From positions 4,121,001 through 4,185,000 of the forward strand of contig NZ_CP120416.1 in assembly GCF_032773895.1 (NCBI RefSeq): 64,000 bases of DNA. The letters run 5' to 3'. Shown here piece after piece: positions 17,950 to 27,340 of this stretch (its first letter is position 1; each line of letters starts with the position of its first letter). The position numbers were made by a program, and so were the translations under genes. Under the pieces are notes generated by a model. That model worked only from the letters and a program-made list of their open reading frames with translations, was not told the DNA's origin and ran no database searches. Source of the stretch: Teredinibacter sp. KSP-S5-2 (GTDB lineage: Bacteria; Pseudomonadota; Gammaproteobacteria; Pseudomonadales; Cellvibrionaceae).

Positions 17950-18666
17950 TTACCCCATATATTGTTGCAGAGCTTGATGACTTTCCGTTAAAACGGGTTG
18001 ATAGCAACCTCGGGTGGCGAGATAGTGCAGGTTGAACACATTAAAATAGTGCCGCAATACCTCAGCAGCCTGTATCTCTCCTGATAATGTTAAACAACTG
18101 ACCGCGGCCTCAGCAGTTGAAAAACGATCAGACTTCCCGGAATCTCGAACCGAATAGGACTTCACCAACGTGTCGGGCAAACTCAAACAGGTAGCATTAT
18201 CCAACCAACGGCTCAGCATTATCATTCGACTACATTGTTTCCAGGAACCATCCAAAAGGATCAGTGTGATTTTCTTATCTGAGACTGGAATATTTTGAAC
18301 AACCTTTCGACTGCGCTCTACTGAAGACTGATATGGAAAAACGATAAAACATTCACGTAACGGGTCATTCAATATTTTGAGTAAACCTGACTCTGGCTCA
18401 CATCGATTCCATAAATACACCTTACTTTCGGGAAAAACATCCGCAATTAGACGCCCTGTATTTGTCGGTTTAAAAAGCTCAAGTCTGTGCATAAGTAAAA
18501 CAAAGTCGAGATTACAACTCGCCTGCGGACGCCATGCACAAATGCAGACTTTTTCCGCCATTTGACAAGCTGCACAACGTTTAACACTTTTCCCTTTTGC
18601 CAGAAAAGGTTTGGTCGACTTTTTTAATTCCAGCTCCCTTAAGAGGGTATAATTATTTGAGTACAT
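17950..18666 (-). CDS. DTW-domain protein (tRNA-uridine aminocarboxypropyltransferase family)
   Basis: 238 residues of the DTW family (TapT/YfiP, TDD relatives), which place a 3-amino-3-carboxypropyl group from SAM on tRNA uridine. The N-terminal cysteine cluster CAACQMAEKVCIC (about residues 31-43) matches the family zinc-knuckle. LLMHRLELFKPTNTGRLIAD matches the conserved HxxExxxxSNTxRL region. The name-giving DTW motif appears as LLDGSWKQCSRM. The gene is 8 bp downstream of a METTL25-like methyltransferase gene on the same strand, so the two are probably cotranscribed and may act on the same RNA. The exact target position in tRNA is not predictable. Confidence 0.82.
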   Translation of the reverse strand: MYSNNYTLLRELELKKSTKPFLAKGKSVKRCAACQMAEKVCICAWRPQASCNLDFVLLMHRLELFKPTNTGRLIADVFPESKVYLWNRCEPESGLLKILNDPLRECFIVFPYQSSVERSRKVVQNIPVSDKKITLILLDGSWKQCSRMIMLSRWLDNATCLSLPDTLVKSYSVRDSGKSDRFSTAEAAVSCLTLSGEIQAAEVLRHYFNVFNLHYLATRGCYQPVLTESHQALQQYMG

Positions 18667-18674
18667 GATAAGAA

Positions 18675-19871
18675 TTACATCGCCTTACGCGTTGCACAAA
18701 TACGAAGGTTTCTCGGTGTAATATCACGCGAGCAGAAGCTCGCGAGTTCAACCTCACAACCACCTTCTTCTAAAAATAAAACCAAATCCAAAACTAACCA
18801 CAATTCCAATGCACGTCTAAACCCGTGTGCAACAAGTTGCAAACGCTGAAACTCAGCATAGCGTTTTTCTGCACGAATTAAATATGGTTGAAAATCAAAA
18901 TTCGGCGGAATAATTATAGATTTACGCTCAGCCAGAGTACGAATAACAAATTCCGCACCTTTTTTAACACTAGAAAAAGGTAAAGACACCGTAGACAGAT
19001 ATTCATCCACTCCTCGAATATCTCGTTGCACTAAATCAAATGCCATTCGCCATTGCCCCAATAACGCAACCTGACTGCGCACACGGGAAGAAGACGTTAC
19101 CATTTCTTGCACAGCAAGACGAACCTGGTTTCTTGTTAATACCAAATTATTGCTTTGTGCAGTTTCAGATAGGGGAACGTAATTGCCCTTAAACCATTGA
19201 TGATAACAACAGGGCGCCAAGACCAAGTGAGTAGCATTACTTTGTCGCCATTGCCTTAGTAGCGATCGATGGAGATCACCGCATGCATGTAGCGCCACGA
19301 CAAAATCAGACGACAGAAAATCATGGTAATCTTTTAATACATCTTTTTGGCTGAACTGAACCGACTCGACCCAGGGTGACGCCAATGCTCGTCCGCTTTC
19401 ACATAGCGCCTGTTGACATTCGACCGCATGTAATTTACTTCCCCAATAATTTGCCACCGCACGCCCCAGATACGATTTACCGGAACACCAATCCACCACC
19501 GTTTTGTTTTTTGTTGAGGGGACAACAGGTAAAGCACCAATAAAGGATTCAATTTGCGACCACTTTCGCCCTGGAACATCGACCTGCAATCTGGGATTTA
19601 TCGTTACTCGATGATTCAACGCCGCCACTTCAGTTAATCGGATTACATTATCATACCCAGGTATATGCTGACTTAAGAACGGGGCTAAGACTTCAGGCAA
19701 TTGATCCATCTTCCTAAAAGTCGCATCATCCATAGAAAAAAGCGCGTCATTCAGTTTCGGAAAATCTTCCCGCCATTGCATGTTAAAACAATAAAATGAG
19801 GACTCCCGCCAAAATGATTCAAGGAAACGTAAACTCTCGGTAAGTGCTAAGAAGTGGGCTTTAAACGGCAT
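18675..19871 (-). CDS. SAM-dependent methyltransferase, METTL25/GSTCD-like
   Basis: 398 residues. The Rossmann methyltransferase core lies near residues 123-260, with VVDWCSGKSYLGRAVA as the SAM-binding loop, LHAVECQQ as motif II, and the pair VALHACGDL and LAPCCYHQW. The last two are the signature of the methyltransferase_32 group (METTL25, METTL25B/RRNAD1, GSTCD). The C-terminal helical part (YLIRAEKRYAEFQRLQLVAHGFRRALELWLVLD) also fits. The start at 19871 gives an extended N-terminus; M31 is an alternative. It precedes the DTW tRNA-modification gene by 8 bp, which supports an RNA substrate. Specific activity unknown. Confidence 0.78.
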   Translation of the reverse strand: MPFKAHFLALTESLRFLESFWRESSFYCFNMQWREDFPKLNDALFSMDDATFRKMDQLPEVLAPFLSQHIPGYDNVIRLTEVAALNHRVTINPRLQVDVPGRKWSQIESFIGALPVVPSTKNKTVVDWCSGKSYLGRAVANYWGSKLHAVECQQALCESGRALASPWVESVQFSQKDVLKDYHDFLSSDFVVALHACGDLHRSLLRQWRQSNATHLVLAPCCYHQWFKGNYVPLSETAQSNNLVLTRNQVRLAVQEMVTSSSRVRSQVALLGQWRMAFDLVQRDIRGVDEYLSTVSLPFSSVKKGAEFVIRTLAERKSIIIPPNFDFQPYLIRAEKRYAEFQRLQLVAHGFRRALELWLVLDLVLFLEEGGCEVELASFCSRDITPRNLRICATRKAM

Positions 19872-20201
19872 AAAGGTGTGGGTTCGACAGTAAATCCTAT
19901 GTATGGCAGCAACCGCAATACGGTTTTTTATTTCGCCTTATATCCCAGAGATTCAGCGCTGTAAAGCCTTTGATTGCTTCTTTATTTTGGATTGACAACC
20001 ACAGGAAAAATCTCATTTAAATCAACGAGATAAGGCCGAAATCAGGTTTATTTAATTCCGACTTTCTGTAGCCAGTCGTTTTGTCTACTTTTTGTGTTAC
20101 ATCAACCACTCACAAGCTCAAAACACACACAATCATCGACTGAGCTTTTATCTCTATTCAGATAAAATCTCATTCACGCAAAAGGAAACTAAGGAAGAAT
20201 T
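19872..20201. other. Intergenic region with divergent promoters
   Basis: 330 bp between divergent genes (the methyltransferase and a secreted barrel). There is no ORF with a ribosome binding site. A weak AACCG-CAATA-CGGTT-TTTTA hairpin at about 19914-19931 has no gene feeding into it. Presumably it contains both promoters. Confidence 0.4.
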
Positions 20202-20810
20202 ATGCAGACAATAAAAAAAATCATCGGAGTAAGTACCGCTTTCCTTACCATGGGAGTCTACGCCGAAACACCGCAACCACAGGAGCAAGCTCCTGCACGC
20301 AGTAACGCCTGGTATATTGGCGGAGGAAGAGTTGACATTGATTCACAGATAGCCTCAGAACAAGGCATAGGCGATAGCGCCACCTACATAAAAGTGGGTT
20401 GGGTGGGGCAAAACAAAAACTTTGTTTACGGTGCCGGTATTTCGTATCTGGATTATTCAGATAACAGAAGCTTTAACCAGCAAGTCGAAAGTAACTGGGG
20501 GGATCGCTCTACAGAAAGCTCCGATGCCAGCGCATCCGCATTTTTTGGCGAAGGTGGCTACACCTTTATGCCATCAAAATATGTCGGTATTGATATGCTC
20601 GCAGGCATGGAACTGATTTGGCGATCAGAAAGAGGCATTGGCAACTGCTCAGATTGCTATGAAGAAGATATCGACGTTGACAGCGGTATTTATGTTTCGC
20701 CTCGCTTACGATTAATTGCCGATGGCTTTACCTTTTCAATAAGTTACCAGCATTATTTATCTGGTGATCTTGGTGGAACACCTCTGGTCACCCTAGGCTG
20801 GACTTACTAA
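20202..20810 (+). CDS. Small outer-membrane beta-barrel protein
   Basis: 202 residues. The signal peptide ends near residue 21 (GVYA-ETP). After a Pro/Gln-rich segment comes a series of amphipathic strands with aromatic ends (NAWYIGGGRVDID, ATYIKVGWVGQ, FVYGAGISYLDYSD, SASAFFGEGGYTF, YVGIDMLAGMELIW, FTFSISYQHYLSG) and the C-terminal TLGWTY ending in an aromatic residue. This is the pattern of an 8-stranded OmpA/OmpW-like porin-fold protein exported through Bam. Two cysteines in GNCSDCYEED may form a loop disulfide. Stand-alone gene with a hairpin right after it. Function unknown. Confidence 0.75.
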   Translation: MQTIKKIIGVSTAFLTMGVYAETPQPQEQAPARSNAWYIGGGRVDIDSQIASEQGIGDSATYIKVGWVGQNKNFVYGAGISYLDYSDNRSFNQQVESNWGDRSTESSDASASAFFGEGGYTFMPSKYVGIDMLAGMELIWRSERGIGNCSDCYEEDIDVDSGIYVSPRLRLIADGFTFSISYQHYLSGDLGGTPLVTLGWTY

Positions 20811-20818
20811 ACCTCTTT

Positions 20819-20848
20819 CCCCTTACCTACAAGCTTATAGGTAAGGGG
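20819..20848 (+). terminator. Strong hairpin after the beta-barrel gene
   Basis: Perfect 11-bp stem CCCCTTACCTA / TAGGTAAGGGG with an 8-base loop, starting 8 bp after the stop codon. No U-tract follows, so it may act as a weak or factor-assisted terminator or a 3'-end stabiliser. Confidence 0.6.
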
Positions 20849-21454
20849 CGAACCTCACAAAAAAGTATTGCTCTCTCTGAGTTAACAGCCACTATTCATC
20901 CTTTGCTCTCTTTGCTACATGTTACTTGAACCTGGCTAACGGTACGCCCAGCCAAATATATCAGCAACTTCAACAGGCCCGGCACTATCAGCGCATCATT
21001 TGCTCACCCATTTTTTTAAACTTTTCTCTTAATCGTAAACAACTTATCCTAAGCTAGGTTATTAGCACTCTCTAGTGCCTAAAAAAGCCTGAGAGGTCAA
21101 GACATATTTAAGAGAATACCTACAGTGAGAAAAACACTTATAACAACAAGGTTACAAATTTTGATTCAGGCCAAAGGTAAGCAATACTGTTAAGTATTGT
21201 AACAATATACACACAAATATTTCGCCTTGTGTACTTTTCTATATTCACATTAAAAAATACAATACCGACAAGATACTTCTTTTGGCGTCAACATATCTAC
21301 ATAGCTTCTGATTAAGACAGCACTTCGATTGGAAGCAGTACTCCCAATCGGACGTCAACTAAATCCAAATTTATTATCTATTACCTCTGAAAAAGGTACC
21401 TGTTCTTCAATAAGATTCGCAAACTAAGCTTGTTTTTATAAAGGAGTGAGATAT
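20849..21454. other. AT-rich intergenic region
   Basis: About 600 bp without a supportable gene. A short palindrome CAATACT-GTTA-AGTATTG lies near 21182-21199. The region probably contains the promoter and a long 5' untranslated region of the PEP-CTERM protein gene. Confidence 0.4.
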
Positions 21455-22168
21455 ATGTTAAATAGAGCTTTTATTGTACTGACACTAACAATGATATTCA
21501 GCTCTGCACACGCAGGCCTAATCAGGTATGACTTTACCGGAAGCATGACTGCAACATCCGGTGAATTCAATTCTGGCGACACCTTTTCCGGTTACTATAT
21601 TCTGGATACAGCTACTGAAGGTGTACGGAGTACTACACAGTACTCAAGTGGAGATTGGATCACATCCAACAAGTTCAGGAATCCAGTCGTAAGTTTTGAA
21701 ATGGATTTCGGTGGTTTCTCTTTAATTTATACCCCAGATGGATTGGATGATCGTTATACCGCCCCTTATGATAGCAGGCTAGAGCTTTTAAACGATCAAG
21801 CGTTTTTTACAAATAATCCTGAATACACTTATTACAGTGATCGCTCAATTCTGACATTGAAAGACATGAGTGGTTTGGCATCTTCGACTATAGACTTTGT
21901 TCAATTTGATTTCCGAGAACTCAGTAGAAATGGAAACTATCCTACAATGCTTGATGATGACACAATGGATTCGATTTTAAATTTGAATGGTGAAATCAGT
22001 AGCTATGGCGGCCGAATTGCTACAAACTCAAATATGAATATACATTTTAACTTGAGTTCGTTTCGTACATCACCGGTCTCTGTAACAGAGCCATCGTCGC
22101 TAATTCTATTTAGTGCAGGACTGCTGTGTTTTATTTTCACTAGAAAACGTACAGTCAAACAACCATGA
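21455..22168 (+). CDS. PEP-CTERM sorting-signal protein
   Basis: 237 residues from the ATG at 21455, which has AAGGAG 9 bases upstream; a GTG nine bases earlier overlaps that site and is unlikely. The signal peptide is ALTLTMIFSSAHA-like. The mature part begins GLIRYDFTGSM and is a beta-rich, threonine/serine-rich domain typical of exported PEP-CTERM proteins. The C-terminus holds the sorting signal: VTEPSSLILFSAGLLCFIF followed by TRKR, i.e. the PEP-like triplet TEPSS, a hydrophobic segment and a basic tail. Such proteins are processed by an exosortase (EpsH/XrtA) and are linked to exopolysaccharide production. No exosortase is encoded in this window. Confidence 0.85.
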   Translation: MLNRAFIVLTLTMIFSSAHAGLIRYDFTGSMTATSGEFNSGDTFSGYYILDTATEGVRSTTQYSSGDWITSNKFRNPVVSFEMDFGGFSLIYTPDGLDDRYTAPYDSRLELLNDQAFFTNNPEYTYYSDRSILTLKDMSGLASSTIDFVQFDFRELSRNGNYPTMLDDDTMDSILNLNGEISSYGGRIATNSNMNIHFNLSSFRTSPVSVTEPSSLILFSAGLLCFIFTRKRTVKQP

Positions 22169-22262
22169 ATTGTATCATCGATATAAAGCATTCATCTCTT
22201 ACAAGATTAGCATCTATTATCGTCAAACACTGACGACTGTGACGTAAATTATAGAGCAAAAA

Positions 22263-22287
22263 AACGGGCCATTCAGGCCCGTTTTGT
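22263..22287. terminator. Bidirectional terminator between the PEP-CTERM gene and typA
   Basis: AACGGGCC-ATTCA-GGCCCGTT followed by TTGT on the plus strand and by a run of seven T on the minus strand. It can serve both the PEP-CTERM gene and the convergent typA gene. Confidence 0.9.
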
Positions 22288-22292
22288 AATCA

Positions 22293-24110
22293 TTAACTTT
22301 TCGCGTTTTTTGCACGCTTACGTTCATTTTCTGTCAGCAGTTTTTTACGCAGACGAATAGACGTCGGAGTCACTTCGACCAATTCATCGTCCTCAATAAA
22401 CTCCAAAGCCTGCTCAAGTGTGTGTCGAATAGGTGGACTAAGTATCAAGGCTTCATCAGTTCCTGCTGCACGAATATTGGTAAGTTGTTTTGCTTTGGTT
22501 GGGTTGACCACCAAATCATTCGAACGGGAGTGAATACCAATTATCTGGCCTTCATATACGTCCGCGCCATGCCCTAAGAACAAACGGCCACGGTCTTGTA
22601 AATTATAAAGCGCATAAGCCAGGGTTTTGCCTTTGACTATCGACACCAGTACACCATTTTGACGGCTGGTGACTTCGCCTTCTTTTACCGGTCCGTAGTG
22701 ATCGAAAATACTGGTCATAATCCCGGAACCAGAGGTCATGGTAAGAAACTGGCCGCGGAAACCGATAAGGCCACGTGACGGTACGATATATTCCAGCTTC
22801 ACCCGGCCTTTTCCGTCAGGCTCCATATTGGTTAGCTCGGCTTTTCTTAAACCCAACTCTTCCATCACAGAACCTTGATGCTGGTCTTCTACATCAATCA
22901 CCACCGCTTCGAAGGGCTCTTCAATTACGCCGTCCACTTCGCGCTGAATTACTTCGGGACGGGATACACCCAACTCAAAACCTTCACGACGCATGGTTTC
23001 GATTAATACTGAAAGGTGTAACTCTCCACGACCAGAAACTCTGAATTTATCAGCAGAATCACCTGGCTCAACACGCAATGCCACGTTATGAATAAGCTCT
23101 TGCTCCAAACGCTCTTTGATATTACGTGAGGTTACGAATTTACCTTCCAGACCCGCAAAAGGAGAATCGTTCACCTGGAAGGTCATGCTGACGGTCGGCT
23201 CATCCACACTTAGTGGTGGTAAAGCTTCAACATTAGCCGGATCACAAAGAGTGTCGGAAATGCCCAGACCATCAATACCCGTGATACACACGATATCACC
23301 TGCCGTTGCCAGTTCCGTATCGACTCGCTCCAGGCCGTGGTAGCCTTTTACGTTCAACACCTTACCTTTGCGCTCTTTGCCTTCCCGCTGCTTAACCACA
23401 ACCTGTTGACCAGGCTTTAATTCACCACGGGTAATACGACCAATACCAATAACCCCCACATAACTATCGTAATCCAAAGCGGAAATCTGCATCTGGAACG
23501 AGCCATTCAAATCAACATTGGGCGCAGGCACCACGGTGGTAATCATATGGAACAGTGGCGTCATATCGTCAGCCATCGCCTCAGGGTCATCGCCGGCGAT
23601 ACCATTTAAAGCTGATGCATAGATGACCGGGAAGTCGAGTTGTTCTTCCGTTGCACCCAGGCGATCAAACAAGTCAAAAACCTGATCCATCACCCAATCT
23701 GGACGGGCACCTGGACGGTCGATTTTGTTAATTACAACAATTGGCTTCAGGCCTTTTTCGAAGGCTTTGGAAGTCACAAAACGTGTTTGTGGCATGGGCC
23801 CGTCAACCGCATCGACCAGCAAAAGCACGGAATCCACCATCGACAAGACACGCTCTACCTCACCACCAAAATCGGCGTGCCCTGGGGTATCCACGATATT
23901 GATGCGGTAACCTCCCCAGGTAATAGCAGTATTCTTGGCAAGAATAGTAATCCCGCGCTCCTTCTCCTGATCATTCGAGTCCATGATACGTTCAGCGCCC
24001 TGATCCTTGCGATCAAGTGTGCCGGACTGGCTTAGAAGCTTATCGACCAGAGTGGTTTTTCCATGGTCAACGTGGGCGATAATGGCAATATTTCGGAGTT
24101 TCTCAATCAC
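22293..24110 (-). CDS. typA: Ribosome-binding translational GTPase TypA/BipA
   Basis: 605-residue translation-factor GTPase homologous to EF-G/LepA; it helps 50S subunit assembly and growth under cold and other stresses. The start is GTG giving [20 protein letters not shown], identical in register to E. coli BipA. The G1 loop AHVDHGKTT, switch [14 protein letters not shown]3 [12 protein letters not shown] and G4 NKID are all visible. The C-terminal [17 protein letters not shown] and SIRLRKKLL are family-typical. Full length. In pseudomonads typA lies next to thiI and glnA; here about 3 kb of other genes separate it from thiI. Confidence 0.96.
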   Translation of the reverse strand: MIEKLRNIAIIAHVDHGKTTLVDKLLSQSGTLDRKDQGAERIMDSNDQEKERGITILAKNTAITWGGYRINIVDTPGHADFGGEVERVLSMVDSVLLLVDAVDGPMPQTRFVTSKAFEKGLKPIVVINKIDRPGARPDWVMDQVFDLFDRLGATEEQLDFPVIYASALNGIAGDDPEAMADDMTPLFHMITTVVPAPNVDLNGSFQMQISALDYDSYVGVIGIGRITRGELKPGQQVVVKQREGKERKGKVLNVKGYHGLERVDTELATAGDIVCITGIDGLGISDTLCDPANVEALPPLSVDEPTVSMTFQVNDSPFAGLEGKFVTSRNIKERLEQELIHNVALRVEPGDSADKFRVSGRGELHLSVLIETMRREGFELGVSRPEVIQREVDGVIEEPFEAVVIDVEDQHQGSVMEELGLRKAELTNMEPDGKGRVKLEYIVPSRGLIGFRGQFLTMTSGSGIMTSIFDHYGPVKEGEVTSRQNGVLVSIVKGKTLAYALYNLQDRGRLFLGHGADVYEGQIIGIHSRSNDLVVNPTKAKQLTNIRAAGTDEALILSPPIRHTLEQALEFIEDDELVEVTPTSIRLRKKLLTENERKRAKNAKS

Positions 24111-24295
24111 AGGATATCTCTTTCAGCAGGAGGCCGTAGTATGGGGGTGGCAGTTCAAAAGGCGCGCATTATAGCTTGCAAAAATGGCAAGACATAGCGC
24201 AATTAATCGATTTTGTCGTCTATATGCCTTGTAGACCCACACATATACCCTCCATACTTTGAAAAATTCATAAAAATACAATAAAAGCTGGCCAA

Positions 24296-24637
24296 ATGAA
24301 CCGAAATACTCGTAAACAAGCCCTTATTGCGCTGCTAGATCAGTACCAGGAAACCGCCGACACACAAGAAGAAGCCGCCCAAACCGTCGAATTAGACCAA
24401 TCCAAAGTGGGCAGGCTTTCACGAATGGATGCTCTTCAATCTCAAGCGATGTCACAGGAACAGCAACGCAGGGCCATGCTGCAGATTAAAGAACTAAAAC
24501 GGGCGCTAGTAAAAATTGACACGGGCGATTATGGTTATTGCGAAGCCTGCGAGGAACCAATTGCTGAAGCAAGACTAGAGGTAAATCCAACTGCTCGTTA
24601 CTGCATCAAATGCGCAGAACTTCAAGAAAACCAATAA
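24296..24637 (+). CDS. DksA/TraR-family zinc-finger protein
   Basis: 113 residues. The N-terminal part is helical and glutamine/glutamate-rich, and would form the coiled coil that enters the RNA polymerase secondary channel. The C-terminal C4 zinc finger reads CEACEEPIAEARLEVNPTARYCIKC. It is shorter than DksA (about 150 residues) and close to small TraR/DksA-like proteins. It is divergent from typA, 185 bp apart. The role is probably modulation of RNA polymerase, though some members of this size have other roles. The coiled-coil tip acidic residues cannot be aligned with confidence here. Confidence 0.82.
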   Translation: MNRNTRKQALIALLDQYQETADTQEEAAQTVELDQSKVGRLSRMDALQSQAMSQEQQRRAMLQIKELKRALVKIDTGDYGYCEACEEPIAEARLEVNPTARYCIKCAELQENQ

Positions 24638-24753
24638 TTTACCAACTATTTCTCCCAAACCACTCAAAATAAATGATATAAGGCACTGACTTATACGGAA
24701 CAATTGTCTAAAATGCTTTGCATAACTACGATTTGCTATAGGAGATGATTCTC

Positions 24754-25323
24754 ATGAGGGCACTACTCGTTTCAGCTTTGATCCTTTTTGCTGGGTCAGC
24801 GGTCGCGGACGATCAGGATGGATGGTTTATTGGGGTCAATTACGCCCATCTTGACGCAAACTTTATTGATTCTGGAAATTCTGAAGCGGGTGTAGCACCC
24901 GACGGAGTCACCTTCCGAACCTTTGAATTCTATGGTGGCATGCGCCTCAATACCTGGCTTGGCTTTGATACTCGTATTGGCACAAGCCTATCCGATGAAG
25001 TTGTGTACGTTGATGACACAACACCTTATTCATATAAACACAAAATTCAACATTACGAAGCCATCTACTATCGCCCGGAATTAGCCAACCAGACTGCTAA
25101 ACTATACGGCTTGTTCGGCGTAGCAAATGTTGCCAGTGAAGGCACAGGTTACACCAACGGCTCAGGCTCTCAGTCGCAAAACGATGTGGGTTTCTCCTGG
25201 GGAGCAGGTATTGGCTTTGTCGTAAATGAGCGCTTTAACTTCAATATGGAGTACCGCTCACTATTAAGTGAAGACGATGCCGAATACACTTCGATTGGTG
25301 CCGGTATCGATTTACGCTTCTAA
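24754..25323 (+). CDS. Outer-membrane beta-barrel protein (OmpA/OmpW-like fold)
   Basis: 189 residues from the ATG at 24754, which lies nine bases after GGAG; an earlier in-frame ATG abuts the ribosome binding site and is unlikely. The signal peptide is LLVSALILFAGSAVA-DDQD. The mature protein is a chain of amphipathic strands (GWFIGVNYAHLDANF, FRTFEFYGGMRLNTWLGFDTRIGTSL, AIYYRPEL, KLYGLFGVANV, VGFSWGAGIGFVVNERFNFNMEYRSL) ending in IGAGIDLRF. The terminal phenylalanine and porin-domain-like GAGIGF pattern fit an 8-stranded OMP_b-brl domain. Followed by a strong terminator; function unknown. Confidence 0.8.
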   Translation: MRALLVSALILFAGSAVADDQDGWFIGVNYAHLDANFIDSGNSEAGVAPDGVTFRTFEFYGGMRLNTWLGFDTRIGTSLSDEVVYVDDTTPYSYKHKIQHYEAIYYRPELANQTAKLYGLFGVANVASEGTGYTNGSGSQSQNDVGFSWGAGIGFVVNERFNFNMEYRSLLSEDDAEYTSIGAGIDLRF

Positions 25324-25360
25324 AAAGATTCCCTCCTAAACCAGGGGTATCAATTAAAAA

Positions 25361-25395
25361 GCCTGAATCCAAGAAATATGGATTCAGGCTTTTTT
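25361..25395 (+). terminator. Terminator after the OMP gene
   Basis: GCCTGAATCC / GGATTCAGGC, a perfect 10-bp stem with a 9-base loop, followed by TTTTTT. Confidence 0.93.
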
Positions 25396-25610
25396 ACTTT
25401 ACCAAATCAACGATTCAGCAGCCCCCTAACAACACATCTATATATCCCGTCATACAGCCACTCAAGACAACTCACGCTGTGAACCCTTGCGGATTTAATC
25501 CAGCATATTTTGTGACTCATGTAATAAAAATAATTTTTTTCATATAACCATTTTTGTTTTATGAGATATTTAGCGAATTGCTTTGCTATTACTATTTGGG
25601 GAACACAGAA

Positions 25611-27239
25611 TTGAAAACAAACGGACATTTTCTTATTGTATTTATTCTTACCATATTAAGCTTGGCTTCCTGCGGCGGCGGAGGCAGCTCTTCTGGAGGC
25701 GCTATCACATCGAACTCAAGTAGTTCGAGTTCGAGTTCGAGTTCGAGTTCGAGTTCGAGTTCGAGTTCGAGTTCGAGTTCGAGTTCGAGTTCGAGTTCGA
25801 GTTCGACAGGAAGCTCATCAACAAGCACCAGTTCTTCAAGTGGATCATCAACATCAAGCAGTAGCTCTTCAACAAGCTCGGGTTCACCCAATACGGGGAT
25901 AACCTCAAATTACATCACCCACAAGGAAATTATTCTTCCTGCGCTCGGTGAAAACGTACCAACAAAAGGCGAATCAATTATCGACCCGATCACCGGGACA
26001 AAAATTACGCGCATTACCGATGCAACAGAGCTTACCGGAACAGACGATGCATTGATTGTTTATTCAAGATATTCCCCAGAGAATTCGTCAGGGAAATATC
26101 TATTGGTCTTTGGCGCTAACTCAACCTCAAGCTGGGTGGTAAACCGTGAAAACGGAGATGTAATTACACAACTGCGAAAAAACTCGACCGCCTCTATTGG
26201 CGAATTTCACGAAGTTCGTTGGGACCTAACCGGAAACCATCCACTACGTGTTTATTACCGCGATGAAATGGGGTTTTATCAAATTGACGATGTGACTAAT
26301 CAGGACTCAACACGCACACTGATTCGTGATTTCTCTGACCACAGCCCAAACTCAACACGCCTTTATAATGATGTAGAAGGAGACAGCTCCAACGACAGTG
26401 ATCACTGGGCCTGGATGGCCGCCCATTACAATGGACAAACCTATGTAGTCGATGCATTCATTCACTACCAGATATCGACAAATCAAGTTCACACTCTAAA
26501 ACCACAAGACCTCGTAGGAACAGCGCTAGATCATCGAAGCACGGCAAGTACATTCCCCCGCCCTAACATGGTAGAAGTTTCCCCCAAAGGCACAGGAATC
26601 GTGCTGCACTATGGACGTAGCTGGGGTGATGCTAGCTACGGCTCCCGACCTGAAGACATTGGAACCTGGTTTGATGGAGCACACCTTTGGCCCCTGGATT
26701 TCAATTTTACAACTACGTCCCCGAAAAAAATATCTGTTGGCGAAACACATTCCGGGTGGACTTTCGATGAAAACGGCGTGGAATATTTTGTCAGCCAAAA
26801 CAATCGAACAGATTGGCTGGATTCAATTGCTGTGTCGGGCAGTATGTCCGGCTATGAAAACCGGATAGAAGTTGCATCGCATGCAGACTTTGGTTGGAGC
26901 AATGGTTTTCATTACGGCAAGATGCCGGAAACCAAACCGAACTGGATATTTGTTAACACCTATTCAAATGTCACTCACTCCAGCCATGACATAGACTGGG
27001 GAGCAGATCAACTGTTCATGGTGCAAAACAAACCATCTGTAGAAGGACCTATAGTGTGGAGAATAGGACACAATTACAATCGTTATGACGGCAACTACCG
27101 CGACGAAGCACCTGCTGCAATAAATCTATTTGGTAACAGAATTTATGTTTCGAACAACTGGGGAGGGCGTCTCCCCCATCGGGAAGTGTTTTTATTCTCT
27201 TTGCCAGACAACTGGGAAATAGCACTAACCCCCAAGTAA
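25611..27239 (+). CDS. Poly-serine-linker lipoprotein with beta-propeller-like domain
   Basis: 542 residues from the TTG at 25611, preceded by GGGGA 9 bases upstream; an upstream TTG at 25554 would add 19 residues before the signal peptide and is less likely. The signal peptide ends in the lipobox LASC. About 60 residues of nearly pure serine follow, encoded partly by 14 copies of AGTTCG. Such poly-serine linkers join domains of secreted polysaccharide-active proteins in Saccharophagus, Teredinibacter and Cellvibrio. The C-terminal 430 residues show repeated blade-like strands with W/D/G turns (HEVRWDLTGNHPLRVYYRD, PNMVEVSPKGTGIVLHYG, HSGWTFDENGVEYFV, NLFGNRIYVSNNWGG) and could be a beta-propeller, perhaps a carbohydrate-binding or lyase-like module. 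The enzyme class is not identified. Confidence 0.75.
   Translation: MKTNGHFLIVFILTILSLASCGGGGSSSGGAITSNSSSSSSSSSSSSSSSSSSSSSSSSSSSSSSTGSSSTSTSSSSGSSTSSSSSSTSSGSPNTGITSNYITHKEIILPALGENVPTKGESIIDPITGTKITRITDATELTGTDDALIVYSRYSPENSSGKYLLVFGANSTSSWVVNRENGDVITQLRKNSTASIGEFHEVRWDLTGNHPLRVYYRDEMGFYQIDDVTNQDSTRTLIRDFSDHSPNSTRLYNDVEGDSSNDSDHWAWMAAHYNGQTYVVDAFIHYQISTNQVHTLKPQDLVGTALDHRSTASTFPRPNMVEVSPKGTGIVLHYGRSWGDASYGSRPEDIGTWFDGAHLWPLDFNFTTTSPKKISVGETHSGWTFDENGVEYFVSQNNRTDWLDSIAVSGSMSGYENRIEVASHADFGWSNGFHYGKMPETKPNWIFVNTYSNVTHSSHDIDWGADQLFMVQNKPSVEGPIVWRIGHNYNRYDGNYRDEAPAAINLFGNRIYVSNNWGGRLPHREVFLFSLPDNWEIALTPK
25722..25805 (+). repeat. Hexanucleotide tandem repeat (AGTTCG)14
   Basis: Fourteen uninterrupted copies of AGTTCG inside the lipoprotein gene, coding for alternating AGT and TCG serine codons. 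Because the unit is six bases, copy-number change keeps the frame and alters only linker length. Confidence 0.97.
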
Positions 27240-27262
27240 AGCACTGCCAACATCGACGACTA

Positions 27263-27303
27263 ACGAGTATAAATCATCCGCTCAGCGGGTAATTTATACT
27301 CGT
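27263..27303. terminator. Long intergenic hairpin
   Basis: Perfect 12-bp outer stem ACGAGTATAAAT / ATTTATACTCGT with an inner CCGC-TCA-GCGG stem. It lies between the poly-serine lipoprotein gene and the convergent gene at 27341-27784. There is no long U-run on either side, so it may be a terminator of both genes or a 3'-end protection element. Confidence 0.65.
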
Positions 27304-27340
27304 CCTTTGGCCACAAAAATCAAAGGGAGGCAGTATTGAC

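Noticed and set aside
25592-25891. Open frames antisense to the poly-serine linker, encoding poly-Glu/Leu or poly-Ser/Asn
   Set aside because: Artefacts of the AGTTCG repeat, which is open in several frames.
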